Origin: Candidatus Gottesmanbacteria bacterium
GTDB lineage: Bacteria > Patescibacteriota > Microgenomatia > UBA10105 > UBA927
Length of the DNA: 33,528 bases
Assembly: GCA_016218255.1 (NCBI GenBank)
Contig: JACREN010000012.1
Span: 1-33,528 of the forward strand
Direction of reading: 5' to 3'
Positions 1 to 9,333 of this stretch are shown here, one piece after another. The notes below the pieces were generated by a model, which made no database searches, was not told where the DNA came from, and saw only the letters and a program-made list of their open reading frames with translations. Within the stretch, counting starts at the first letter, position 1. Every line of letters begins with the position of its first letter. Both the position numbers and the translations under genes were made by a program.

Positions 1-174
1 ATGGCCAAAAAAGATCAACGAGAACTATTTGCTTTTGTATGCTCTGTCTGCAAAAGCCAAAATTATATAAGCAACCGAAATAAAATAAATACGCCGGAAA
101 AACTGAAGATGCGCAAATACTGCCGACAATGCCGCAAACACACTGAACACAAAGAGTCCGGCAAGCTGGATTAA
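1..174 (+). CDS. rpmG: 50S ribosomal protein L33
   Basis: Translates as MAKKDQRELFAFVCSVCKSQNYISNRNKINTPEKLKMRKYCRQCRKHTEHKESGKLD*, with the two CxxC pairs and size of zinc-type L33. Too short for the ORF track. Confidence 0.9.
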   Translation: MAKKDQRELFAFVCSVCKSQNYISNRNKINTPEKLKMRKYCRQCRKHTEHKESGKLD

Positions 175-184
175 TTTGACGGTC

Positions 185-709
185 ATGCATCGCAATACCT
201 ACCTGCTCGTGATAATTCTTGCTGTTGTGGTGGCACTTCTCATCGGCGTCAATATCGGTAAGCGCTTTTTCATCTCACCCAACTCATCTCTCATAAACCG
301 CCCGTCTATCCCACCCACGGTTTTCCCGTCACCAACGCCGCTTATTTCTTATATCAATGACGTCTGCGGCTTTTCTTTTCTGTATCCCTCCTCTTTTACC
401 AAAATGGACAACGCATCCGGCAGTGCCCTACTTATAGATCCGGACAGCAACGAATCTATCACTGTCACGTGTCAAAAAGATATTCCGCGGAGAGCATTAC
501 CGCCCGAAAAAATAGAAACCAAAATCGTATCAAACCAATCCCGATCCGCAAGCATATCGGCAAAACTCTATCATGACACATCAGCCAAAGACGGTACGCC
601 ACTTGACGTCCTCATCTTCCGCAATCCAAAAAACGGCCTCGATATATTTCTGGCAGGCACAGGCATAACATTTCAAAAGATAATCAACTCACTATTCATC
701 ACGTTATAA
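185..709 (+). CDS. Hypothetical membrane-anchored exported protein
   Basis: N-terminal hydrophobic segment YLLVIILAVVVALLIGVNI followed by a Pro/Ser-rich linker. ATG at 185 preferred over TTG at 176. Confidence 0.65.
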   Translation: MHRNTYLLVIILAVVVALLIGVNIGKRFFISPNSSLINRPSIPPTVFPSPTPLISYINDVCGFSFLYPSSFTKMDNASGSALLIDPDSNESITVTCQKDIPRRALPPEKIETKIVSNQSRSASISAKLYHDTSAKDGTPLDVLIFRNPKNGLDIFLAGTGITFQKIINSLFITL

Positions 710-773
710 ACTCCGATACACTCCCACTCATACACACTCCAGGGATGATATAATAGAATGATTCTTGCTCATT

Positions 774-844
774 AGGGCCATGATGCAACGGTAGCATGAG
801 GGTCTCCAAAACCCTTCATCCAGGTTCAAATCCTGGTGGCCCTG
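774..844 (+). tRNA. tRNA-Trp (anticodon CCA)
   Basis: Acceptor AGGGCCA/TGGCCCT, anticodon arm AGGGT-CTCCAAA-ACCCT, T-arm CCAGG-TTCAAAT-CCTGG. 3' CCA not encoded. TATAAT just upstream. Confidence 0.95.
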
Positions 845-851
845 CAGAGAT

Positions 852-1469
852 ATGGATCCTACGAATCTAATTATTACGTCATATAACCGGACTGCCCAAC
901 GATATACCGATCTTTATTTTCACGACCAGACCGATCTCCCTTTCGTCAAAAAGGAATTTATCGCAAGACTTCCCAAGAACGCCTCCGTTCTTGACGCCGG
1001 CTGCGGACCGGGCACCTTTACGCAATTATTCATGGGCACAAACATGCGCGTCACCGGTATCGATCTGTCTGACAACATGCTCACAATTGCACGAAAAAAT
1101 GTTCCAAACGCAACGTTTCTGAAAATGGACATCAGCACGCTGACGTTTCCTAACGCATCGTTTGACGGAATTATTGCTGCATATTCCCTCATCCATATTC
1201 TGACTCGGCAAGTTCCCAAAGTGCTTCACGGCTTCCATCGAATTCTCACACCCAACGGGATATTGTGTATTATCGGTCAAAAGGGCGAGGCTGATCATTG
1301 GATGGATGATCCGGATGTACCTTCAGAAAAAATGTTTTTTAATTTTTTTACGAAGGAACGGCTTTCTTCTTTCCTTACAAAAGCAGGCTTTTCTATTCTT
1401 GCGCTAGAAGAACAACGCAACACGTCTTCATTTGCCGAAGCATATATCTACGCAGTCGCCAAAAAATAG
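852..1469 (+). CDS. Class I SAM-dependent methyltransferase (Methyltransf_11-like)
   Basis: Motif I VLDAGCGPGTFT, followed by VTGIDLSDNMLTIAR and FDGIIAAYSLIHI. Confidence 0.85.
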   Translation: MDPTNLIITSYNRTAQRYTDLYFHDQTDLPFVKKEFIARLPKNASVLDAGCGPGTFTQLFMGTNMRVTGIDLSDNMLTIARKNVPNATFLKMDISTLTFPNASFDGIIAAYSLIHILTRQVPKVLHGFHRILTPNGILCIIGQKGEADHWMDDPDVPSEKMFFNFFTKERLSSFLTKAGFSILALEEQRNTSSFAEAYIYAVAKK

Positions 1470-1475
1470 GAAATC

Positions 1476-2114
1476 TTACCTCGCCAGCTGAAGAAATGCG
1501 CCGGAGGGGATCTCAAACCAATAGGACGGACCGCGGGTTTGGGCATCTTTATCCGTTGTAATAATCAGAAGCGTCGGCGAAGCCCACCCGGTGGCTTCAC
1601 GAAACATAAATCCTGTTTTTTTCGCTGCAAACGGTTCCGTCACTTCCAGATACTCTTTCTCGGCGGCAAACGGTTCGCCATTGGTCTGAATCACATAATA
1701 CCGCTTCGCACCGGTCCCGTCTTTTTCTTCCAAAAAAACGTACCGATTTTCGGGAGACCATGTGTTTGCGGGGATCATCATTGATGCAAGTGGTCCAACC
1801 GTTTTGATAAATATCTTCCGACTCGTTCCCATAGGCAAAAACTTCGTACCTGTCAATCCCGATGCCGTAAATACATACGTCGTAGTCCCGTCTGTATTTT
1901 TCACCGCACGAAGGATAAGTGTCGCTGAACCGTCAGGTGCATGCACTTCACTCGTCTCGGTCGCAGCAGGCGTCGGAGTGAGCTTCATACCTGCAATGGA
2001 TCCGGTCGCCTTGGACAACTGGGGACTAGTTTGTCGTGCAAATAAAGATACTGCAACGGAAAGCACAAATACCAGAAGAAGAAAAGTTATGACCGGGCGG
2101 CTTTGGGCAGACAT
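1476..2114 (-). CDS. Hypothetical exported/membrane-anchored protein
   Basis: 212-aa ORF with N-terminal signal anchor (VITFLLLVFVLSVAVSLFA). Confidence 0.65.
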   Translation of the reverse strand: MSAQSRPVITFLLLVFVLSVAVSLFARQTSPQLSKATGSIAGMKLTPTPAATETSEVHAPDGSATLILRAVKNTDGTTTYVFTASGLTGTKFLPMGTSRKIFIKTVGPLASMMIPANTWSPENRYVFLEEKDGTGAKRYYVIQTNGEPFAAEKEYLEVTEPFAAKKTGFMFREATGWASPTLLIITTDKDAQTRGPSYWFEIPSGAFLQLAR

Positions 2115-2118
2115 AATG

Positions 2119-2490
2119 TTACATCAATATCGTTTCTATTAGAAGAATATCCTCTCCTATCTGTTTCGTCAACTCCTGTGTCGAATTGAACTTCATAATA
2201 TCCCGGATTTTCTTTACGGTATCAAGAATGATTTCTTCGTTTCTTACATCTATCAACGCATCCTCAGTCGTGTCTAATAAAAAAACCTCCAGGCTTTTTT
2301 TCTCTTCCTCATACGTCGGTATAGGACCGAAATGCAGTGCGCCCTTATATCGTTTGCCTCCGATCGTCACCCACACAGCATATATCCCGTCTTCCAATAG
2401 AAAATCGGAAGGAATTTTTAAATTAATGGTAGGAAATCCTATCACCTTCCCCCTGCCTTTGCCCTTCACCTGATAACTCGTTATTTTCAT
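2119..2490 (-). CDS. Stand-alone riboflavin kinase domain (RibF C-terminal-like)
   Basis: GKGRGKVIGFPTINLKIPSDFLLEDGIYAVWVTIGGKRYKGALHFGPIPTY matches the flavokinase GKGRGRxxGFPTxN and GVYAxxV pattern. No FAD synthetase domain. Confidence 0.85.
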   Translation of the reverse strand: MKITSYQVKGKGRGKVIGFPTINLKIPSDFLLEDGIYAVWVTIGGKRYKGALHFGPIPTYEEEKKSLEVFLLDTTEDALIDVRNEEIILDTVKKIRDIMKFNSTQELTKQIGEDILLIETILM

Positions 2491-2571
2491 CCATAGCTAT
2501 ACTAGCATACGCGAGTGATGCGGAACACAACATCCGAGTGAGTTTTTTCAGCATCGTGCTATAGTATATCT

Positions 2572-3330
2572 ATGATCCACTGCCCCAACCGAGACGGGTT
2601 CCTAAAATCCTACTCTACAGTCGGCAAAAACAATCTGCCTATTACGTTCGCCCGCTGTTCCAACTGCCGCGGCCACTGGATGAACTCATTTGCTGCTAAC
2701 TTTCTAAAAGAAATCTCAGTAAAACATGATACTCGCCAACCAGACGTTCGACCCGGCGATGGTACACATCTTGCGCCGCTTTGTCCGGATTGCAAAGCGT
2801 TTTTAACCCGTGCCGGCGGCGATAACATCCCGCATGGCATCATCGCGTTCCGCTGTCCCAACGATCACGGATATTTTTTCCCCGCAGGTGAACTGACCAA
2901 GTTTAAAGCAGCACAACACGCGAAGCTTGCCTATCACACACTGTGGCATATTCCTCTGCCTTCCGTAGCAAGCGTTTTGCTCGCTATCCTCGCAGTTATC
3001 ATGCTTGGAAGCATCACGGCGATCACAGCTACTATTCAAAAAAAACAGTCGCTTCAGTCCAATGCCCAACAGCTTCTGGTGTCCCAGCATGCACTTTCTC
3101 CTGCTGCCGGAACTATCTTTATCGCTGCAACCACCAGCATCCCCGCCATGGTGACCGTCTTTATTTCTTCTACTAAAACCGGCCCCATTCCTATGGAGTC
3201 ACAGAATCGGACTGTTCACACAACCACGATTACAACGCTACCTCCCGGTATCTATGAATATTTCTTTACTATTTTTGTCAACGGAAAATCGGTTATTACT
3301 GACCGGTATAGCATCGCACTTACGCGCTAG
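2572..3330 (+). CDS. Double zinc-ribbon (zf-TFIIB-like) membrane protein
   Basis: CPNRDGFL...CSNCRGHWM and CPDC...CPNDHG motifs, then a TM segment (VASVLLAILAVIMLGSITAI). Confidence 0.6.
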   Translation: MIHCPNRDGFLKSYSTVGKNNLPITFARCSNCRGHWMNSFAANFLKEISVKHDTRQPDVRPGDGTHLAPLCPDCKAFLTRAGGDNIPHGIIAFRCPNDHGYFFPAGELTKFKAAQHAKLAYHTLWHIPLPSVASVLLAILAVIMLGSITAITATIQKKQSLQSNAQQLLVSQHALSPAAGTIFIAATTSIPAMVTVFISSTKTGPIPMESQNRTVHTTTITTLPPGIYEYFFTIFVNGKSVITDRYSIALTR

Positions 3331-3835
3331 CGGATTTTTTCCCCCTACCCCACCGTTTCCAATTCGGATTGATACTGCCGAGAATAAAAAAATCATCTAC
3401 AATGTCAAATATATAATGCAATATCATTGCCCCCAAAAATACCACTGCGGATTCCCATTCAAAAAAAAATGCGGTGACAGACAAACCTGTCAAAAATAAA
3501 ATCGTAAAATAATTGTGGGTTGCCAGATTGGTATTCTGCTTATGCCCTTTTTCCATCGTATACCATAACAAACGCCACTGACGACTGACAAAAAGCGATT
3601 TCACCAATTTTGAATACGGATCGTTTTTGCCGTAAGTAAAAAAATAGACAAAGTGATCGATATCAGGAAATACAGAAGCAAAAATAGAAAAGGCGATCCA
3701 CCGCAATTGAAACTCCTGCCACACTTCGCGCAACGCCCACGCCCATACAACGCCAATAAGAATATGATAATAAAAATGGCGCATATGCCACAGTAAAAAT
3801 CCCAATCCCCTGATTTTCGCAACGCTCTTTCTCAT
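3320..3835 (-). CDS. Multi-pass membrane protein of unknown function
   Basis: Several hydrophobic segments and a PDIDH motif. Start at MRKSV preferred over 3877. Confidence 0.55.
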   Translation of the reverse strand: MRKSVAKIRGLGFLLWHMRHFYYHILIGVVWAWALREVWQEFQLRWIAFSIFASVFPDIDHFVYFFTYGKNDPYSKLVKSLFVSRQWRLLWYTMEKGHKQNTNLATHNYFTILFLTGLSVTAFFFEWESAVVFLGAMILHYIFDIVDDFFILGSINPNWKRWGRGKKSASA

Positions 3836-3917
3836 GGAATCATGGTAAATGAAATGGTACCCGCAATCAATTCCCAAATCACTTGCACTGCCTCGGGCAC
3901 CCGGTTATACTCCCGAC

Positions 3918-4699
3918 ATGGCTATTCATGAATTACTCTCAAATGAGTCAGGCGTCCGGCGTTGGAATGCAGATGGTTTCAGCGAACTATCATATATGCC
4001 AATACCCAACGAACTTGCCACGGAAGAAGGCCACATGATCGTCATGTACGATTTTGCTTACCCGTCAATGTACAGCGTTCGACCACTGTGGTTTGATTCC
4101 GCTACTAACGCATGGCAAGTAGAGATAAACCATGGTACAGCAAAAGATATACTCATGCCCCAGGTGTACGTCGTCACCCAGGACAACATCCGCATTTCAT
4201 CCGTTTCCACATCTCTTCGAGCGTATACCTGGGATCATCCATATTATGGATGCTGGATGAATGAAATGAGCGCTAGGCTTCGCCTTGATGAGAGGACGTC
4301 GAGAAAGAATACGCCCTCTATTTCCGATGGAGCAACTCACCGAACAGACCCAGAGAACTCGCGGCATTTTGTGATACGCAGGGAGGACCGGAAATCATGC
4401 TTGCACATATGCCCAACTTCATAGAACCCATAGGCATAACCCGCATGCATAAACGTTTCTTTGTACCGGAAATCGAGACACCAGACGAACCATTTTTTCC
4501 GTTTTCTCCGGACACCGCTGTGGTATACGCGCTGGGCATTGCAGACCCAAGCTTTCTACTCAAGGGCATCATGTTGCACCACGTGTGGATCACACAGGGC
4601 ACCGAAACACGTCTCATAGATGGATTTTTACCTCACGATTATGTCCGTGCAATCACGGAAACAAGAGCACTTGACAATCCTCCCAGTGAACTATCATAG
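3918..4699 (+). pseudogene. Hypothetical protein split by an apparent 2-nt frameshift near 4290-4295
   Basis: Frame of 3918 reads ...YYGCWMNEMSARLRLDE. The -1/+2 frame then continues from 4292 as EDVEKEYALYFRWSNSPNRPRELAAFCDTQGGPEIMLAHMPNFIEPIG... to 4699. Confidence 0.6.
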
Positions 4700-4709
4700 T
4701 GAATATAGT

Positions 4710-5447
4710 ATGCGATTCAACCCGACGAAATATGAAAAATCCTGGCTTCGGATGTTTGGCGTGATGGGCACTGCGATCGTAGCAATATTAGTAATTTTTC
4801 CGTTTCTTCCAGCCAACCGGCACGCCAATGAACCTCTGGCCGATGCCACATCGCTCCAAAAGCTCATTGCCAACGCGCCAATACCCACGCCTATCCAGGA
4901 AACGATTGCCGTCTTTCATGGTACGTCTGCCGTTCCTCCTGCCCTAGCCGCCGTTACCAACTTGCAGCGGGTCCTCGGCACCAACACGGATGGCGATAAG
5001 CGGATTGAAGTTGACCTTACCCACCAACGCCTTTTCGCGTTTGAAGGGAATCGAAAAGTATTTGAATTTCCGGTTTCCACCGGTAAATGGGGTGCTACGC
5101 CCACCGGCGAATTTCGGATCTGGGTGAAAGTCCGGTCACAACTAATGAGCGGAGGAAACAAAAATGACAATACCTATTATTATCTACCGAATGTCCCCTA
5201 CGTCATGTTTTTCTATAACACCATGATAGACAAAAGCCGCGGCTTTTCCCTTCATGGCACATATTGGCACAACAATTTCGGCCACCCAATGAGCCACGGA
5301 TGCGTAAATATGCGCACAGAAGACGTCGCTCAACTCTACGAATGGGCCGACCCACCGGTAATAGATGCCAAAGCATGGGCAGTCCACGCATCGGAAGAAA
5401 CTCCAGGAACGAAAATAATTATTTACGGCGTAACGCCGGAAGAATAG
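4710..5447 (+). CDS. L,D-transpeptidase (YkuD family)
   Basis: RIEVDLTHQRLFAFEGNRKVFEFPVSTGK..TPTGEF and the catalytic motif HGTYWHNNFGHPMSHGCVNM. N-terminal TM anchor. Confidence 0.92.
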   Translation: MRFNPTKYEKSWLRMFGVMGTAIVAILVIFPFLPANRHANEPLADATSLQKLIANAPIPTPIQETIAVFHGTSAVPPALAAVTNLQRVLGTNTDGDKRIEVDLTHQRLFAFEGNRKVFEFPVSTGKWGATPTGEFRIWVKVRSQLMSGGNKNDNTYYYLPNVPYVMFFYNTMIDKSRGFSLHGTYWHNNFGHPMSHGCVNMRTEDVAQLYEWADPPVIDAKAWAVHASEETPGTKIIIYGVTPEE

Positions 5448-5481
5448 GTCAAAAGTCAAAATTTAACTTTTGATTTGTGAA

Positions 5482-6351
5482 TTAGAGCTTCAGTGATTTC
5501 AGGTATTCCCGGAAATCTCCATTCAGGTCTTTGTGTTCGAGGGCAAACTCTACCACCGTCTTGAGGTACTCAAGTTTATTGCCGGTATCGTAATATTTTC
5601 CCCCCGCGATTTCACACGCGTAAATCGGCCTTTTTTTCATAAGCTCCTTGATCGCATCCGGAAGCCATATCTCTCCGCCACGACCGGGCTTGAGGTGTTC
5701 TAAAATGGGAAAAATGTCCGGCGTCAGCACGTAGCACCCGTGGGCTGCCATATTCGATGGCGCCTCTTCAAGTGTCGGCTTTTCCAATAATTTATTTATC
5801 TGCCAAACGTTCTTTTCAACATTCGTCGCTTCTACGATGCCATAACGGGACACATCGGTCTTCGGCACTCGAACCGCAGAAATCACCGGGTCACCGTATT
5901 TTTCAAATACCTCAATACACTGACGCGTACGCGGTGGTTTACTATAAATAAATTCATCTCCCCATATTGCCACAAACGGCTCGTCTCCAATCACCTGTTT
6001 AGCGCATAGGACAGGAGTACCATTCCCATACGGACCTTTTTGCCGGATATAGATAAAGTTGGCAAGCTCTGCCGTTCTTTTCACTTCATCCAAAAGATCA
6101 TGCTTTTTTTGCAATTCCAAAAGATTTATGAGTTCTCCGGGATAATCAAAGTGGTCTTCAATCGCCCTCTTGTGCCAGCCCGTTACAATGATGATATCCG
6201 TAATGCCGCTGGCCACCAGTTCCTCTACGACATACTGTATTACCGGCTTATCTACGATCGGAAGCATCTCTTTCGGCATTGCCTTGGTCTGTGGAAGAAA
6301 CCGCGTGCCAAAGCCAGCGGCTGGGATGACGGCTTTTCGAATCTTACCCAT
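5482..6351 (-). CDS. galU: UTP--glucose-1-phosphate uridylyltransferase
   Basis: KAVIPAAGFGTRFLPQTKAMPKEMLPIVDKPVIQYVVEE and EKP..APSNMAAHGCYVLTPDIF. Confidence 0.95.
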   Translation of the reverse strand: MGKIRKAVIPAAGFGTRFLPQTKAMPKEMLPIVDKPVIQYVVEELVASGITDIIIVTGWHKRAIEDHFDYPGELINLLELQKKHDLLDEVKRTAELANFIYIRQKGPYGNGTPVLCAKQVIGDEPFVAIWGDEFIYSKPPRTRQCIEVFEKYGDPVISAVRVPKTDVSRYGIVEATNVEKNVWQINKLLEKPTLEEAPSNMAAHGCYVLTPDIFPILEHLKPGRGGEIWLPDAIKELMKKRPIYACEIAGGKYYDTGNKLEYLKTVVEFALEHKDLNGDFREYLKSLKL

Positions 6352-6410
6352 AGGTAATGTAAATTGTATGCTTCCTGCAAACGTTTTGTCAATTTGATAA
6401 GATTATAGTT

Positions 6411-6454
6411 GTCATTGCGAGGATCCTCCAGATGGCGGAGACGAAGCAATCTCT
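6411..6454. repeat. Short palindromic repeat of the GTCATTGCGAGG...GAAGCAATCTC type
   Basis: gtcattgcgaggatcctccagatggcggagacgaagcaatctc; ATTGC/GCAAT termini with internal CTCC/GGAG. Confidence 0.6.
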
Positions 6455-6458
6455 TGTT

Positions 6459-7535
6459 ATGATTAAAGTCACAATATTTGTCATCACCCTTTTTCTTCTC
6501 CCCCTTTTTCGGGTTCCCTCGGCTCGCGCCCAAACACCAACAGTTGAATCTACTGTCATGCCCATGCCGCCAAAAATTATAGAAGGTAAATCGGTCAATA
6601 AGCCAATCGACAAATCCGAAGGAGGCTCCTTCGTCGAAAAAGACGAAAAAGGAAACATTACCAAAATTATCGATGCCCTTAGCTTTACGTTTGGCGGCGG
6701 ACTCACAGCTCCAGCAAATTTTAACGTGAGTGATTACAAGCCAATACTTAAGATGTTCCAGCCGGCGGTTCCGTTTCTCACACCGCTCATCATCCAGCAG
6801 CAAGCCGTGGACACCATCAATAATCTCTACGTCACTGGCAAAGCACGACTGTGTGTGCAGGATCCTGTCACTGGGGAATGGAAAAAAAGTCCGGAAGACC
6901 CGGCCGCGGCCCAACCATACCGGACCAAGCCAGTACCGGAACTGGGACAACTTGCTCAGGGACTTATGCAGGTAGCTCCCGCTTTCAGCCGGTTCGTTCT
7001 CTCTCCCAACGGGGAAAATAAATTTGACTTCCGTTTCCAGCCGGAAGAAATCGCCAAAGCACCAGAATGCGGAGAAGATGATAAAGGCACGGAGCAGGAA
7101 GCAAAAGCCGTCGAGGCTACGGGCGGAACAAGCTTTGTAGATATTATCATGGGGGTATTGCGCGGACTTCTTGGCGGTGGCGGACAAGAATCTGTCACTG
7201 TACACGCCGAAATAGACAGCAAACAAAACATCCCAAAATCACAGGACATTTTTTACCTCCTGGGTCGGGCCCACGATGATATGGACCGAAGCAATGTAGA
7301 CGCCAACACCGCAGACTCCGGCGGCATCGCAAACTCATTCGCAACCCTCTCTCAGGACCCAAATAAGAAGGAGTTCCATGGCGAACAGGATAACAGCTTC
7401 AGCGCCGGTAACACCAAAACCCGCGTCTGGGGATCCAAAGCCGCAGAAAACAGCAAAGACTTCATCGGCTGCTCTCTGACCACACGCACCATTCAACAGG
7501 TCCGCAATACCACAACCACCTGCGCGGGCTTTTGA
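6459..7535 (+). CDS. Hypothetical secreted protein
   Basis: Signal peptide MIKVTIFVITLFLLPLFRVPSARAQ. The track start at 6432 reads into the upstream repeat. Confidence 0.7.
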   Translation: MIKVTIFVITLFLLPLFRVPSARAQTPTVESTVMPMPPKIIEGKSVNKPIDKSEGGSFVEKDEKGNITKIIDALSFTFGGGLTAPANFNVSDYKPILKMFQPAVPFLTPLIIQQQAVDTINNLYVTGKARLCVQDPVTGEWKKSPEDPAAAQPYRTKPVPELGQLAQGLMQVAPAFSRFVLSPNGENKFDFRFQPEEIAKAPECGEDDKGTEQEAKAVEATGGTSFVDIIMGVLRGLLGGGGQESVTVHAEIDSKQNIPKSQDIFYLLGRAHDDMDRSNVDANTADSGGIANSFATLSQDPNKKEFHGEQDNSFSAGNTKTRVWGSKAAENSKDFIGCSLTTRTIQQVRNTTTTCAGF

Positions 7536-7584
7536 CATCCACCTCTTTACTTTCATCCCCATCTTTGTTACTATATTTATACGA

Positions 7585-7604
7585 CCCCGCGAGGGGGCTT
7601 TTGT
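7585..7604 (+). terminator. Possible intrinsic terminator
   Basis: CCCC-GCGA-GGGG followed by GCTTTTGTT. Confidence 0.4.
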
Positions 7605-7634
7605 TAGGAAACCTTAGACGATATAATCAGTAGT

Positions 7635-7850
7635 ATGGACATTGCCAAACCGAATCTGCCAAAGATCGCATCGCCTCTGCAATTTGTAAAGGAAGTTGCG
7701 GCAGAACTCAAAAAGGTGACCTGGCCGACGAGAGCTGAGACGATCAAGCTCACGACCGTAGTCATTGCCCTCTCGGTTATCGTCGGAGCGTTTATTGGCG
7801 GACTGGATGCAGGACTGGTGAAATTAACGTCATTAGTATTTAAAAAATAA
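7635..7850 (+). CDS. secE: Preprotein translocase subunit SecE
   Basis: [45 protein letters not shown]; adjacent to nusG. Confidence 0.93.
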   Translation: MDIAKPNLPKIASPLQFVKEVAAELKKVTWPTRAETIKLTTVVIALSVIVGAFIGGLDAGLVKLTSLVFKK

Positions 7851-7852
7851 TC

Positions 7853-8458
7853 ATGGACACGCAATCAACCGAATCGCAACTTACGCCACAGGCACCAGAA
7901 ACCCCGGTTGTTCCGCCTGCTTCCGTCGTGCCGGATAACGCGAGGTGGTATGTAGTCCACACCTATTCTGGCCACGAAAACAAAGTATCGGCTAACTTAA
8001 AACAGCGTATCGAGACGCAGAATCTGACGCACAAAATTTTTGACATCGTCGTCCCCACCCGCAACATCGTCACCGTCAAGCATGGCAAAAAAGAAGAACA
8101 GAAAGAAAAAATTTTCCCGGGTTACATATTGGTAAAAATGGTCCTCGATGATGATACATGGCTTGCCGTCCGCACCACACAGGGAGTCACCGCGTTTGTG
8201 GGAGCAGGCAACAAGCCTACGCCGATCTCAGAAAAAGAAGTGGACGCCATCCGTAAATTCATGCAAATGGAAGCACCCAAATATAAGACAACCTTTTCGG
8301 TTGGCGAAGCAGTCAAAATTGTGGACGGGCCGTTTGCGGACTTTTTGGGGACTATTGATTCGATTGATGAGGAAAAAGGCAAACTCAAAGTCCTGGTCTC
8401 GATCTTTGGCCGCGAAACCCCGGTAGAATTGGACTTTTTACAAGTTTCAAAACTATAA
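7853..8458 (+). CDS. nusG: Transcription termination/antitermination protein NusG
   Basis: [25 protein letters not shown]...FPGYILVKM, and KOW region [42 protein letters not shown]. Confidence 0.96.
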   Translation: MDTQSTESQLTPQAPETPVVPPASVVPDNARWYVVHTYSGHENKVSANLKQRIETQNLTHKIFDIVVPTRNIVTVKHGKKEEQKEKIFPGYILVKMVLDDDTWLAVRTTQGVTAFVGAGNKPTPISEKEVDAIRKFMQMEAPKYKTTFSVGEAVKIVDGPFADFLGTIDSIDEEKGKLKVLVSIFGRETPVELDFLQVSKL

Positions 8459-8465
8459 TATCAAT

Positions 8466-8699
8466 ATGTCTGAATCTGCCAAATCCGGATTCATATCTCC
8501 ACTCGAAGACGATGGAAGAATATGGATTCAAACATTCATAAAGCCAAATCAGACAACTCCTGAGCAGCTCGCATCTCTCAGTGAATCTGGCGCACACATC
8601 AGCTACGATGGAGACAATAAACATTGGGTCGTATTAATTCCAACCACCAGAAGCGCGGGGTCAGGAAACCCATTTTTAGATCCACCCAAAAGCAAATAA
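8466..8699 (+). CDS. Small hypothetical protein inserted between nusG and rplK
   Basis: 77-aa ORF with its own TATAAT (8454-8459) 6 nt before the ATG. Confidence 0.55.
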   Translation: MSESAKSGFISPLEDDGRIWIQTFIKPNQTTPEQLASLSESGAHISYDGDNKHWVVLIPTTRSAGSGNPFLDPPKSK

Positions 8700-8728
8700 C
8701 ATAATCTCATTATTCCGATTTCGTATCC

Positions 8729-8757
8729 TTGCACTGTCCTACACTATCTGCTATAAT
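8729..8757 (+). promoter_or_regulatory. Promoter of the rplK transcript
   Basis: TTGCAC - 17 nt - TATAAT. Confidence 0.75.
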
Positions 8758-8763
8758 TTCCAT

Positions 8764-8902
8764 TACCCCGTACGCCCTTTGCGTTGTGGGGAAGAAACCG
8801 GAAGAGGTTTCGATATCGCAGATACTTCTGTATCCCTCGTTTCCTCTTCTTTGTTTTTCTCAGTAACTCAGTAACTAGTTTTGCTCGCGTTCTTTATATC
8901 AT
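8764..8902 (+). promoter_or_regulatory. Structured rplK 5' leader (candidate attenuator)
   Basis: Hairpin CCCC-gt-ACGC..GCGT-tgt-GGGG. Hairpin GAAACC-ggaaga-GGTTTC is mutually exclusive with GAAGAGG (8801-8807) / CCTCTTC (8843-8849), which is followed by TTTGTTTTT. Confidence 0.55.
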
Positions 8903-9328
8903 ATGGCCGCCAAAAAAACCAAAACCACCATTACCCTTCAACTCAAAGCCGGTGAAGCCACAGCTGCTCCTCCCGTGGGTCCGGCTCTAGGCCAGCACGG
9001 ACTCCCGATCATGGAGTTTGTGAAAGCATATAATGAAAAGACCGCCAAAATGAAAGGCGATATCATCCCGGCCGTCATCACTGTGTATGTGGACCGGACA
9101 TTCAGCTTTATCACCAAGCTTCCGCCGGTAGCCGCCATGATCAAAAAAATGCTGAAAATAGATAAAGGAAGCGGCAAAGCAGGACGCGAGGGTGCCGGTA
9201 AACTCACCCAAGCACAAGTGGAGCAAATTGCCAAAGACAAACTCGCAGATCTCAATACCGATTCGGTGGAGCAAGCGATGAAAATCGTTTCTGGAACCGC
9301 CAGAAGCATGGGGATTCAGACAGAATAA
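8903..9328 (+). CDS. rplK: 50S ribosomal protein L11
   Basis: TITLQLKAGEATAAPPVGPALGQHGLPIMEFVKAYNEKT. Confidence 0.97.
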   Translation: MAAKKTKTTITLQLKAGEATAAPPVGPALGQHGLPIMEFVKAYNEKTAKMKGDIIPAVITVYVDRTFSFITKLPPVAAMIKKMLKIDKGSGKAGREGAGKLTQAQVEQIAKDKLADLNTDSVEQAMKIVSGTARSMGIQTE

Positions 9329-9333
9329 TATCT

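Noticed and set aside
4318-4617. 99-aa - strand ORF
   Set aside because: Antisense to the reconstructed 3918-4699 gene; no motifs.
6252-7226. 324-aa - strand ORF
   Set aside because: Overlaps the galU 5' end and lies antisense to the signal-peptide protein at 6459; Phe/Cys/Arg-rich shadow frame without motifs.
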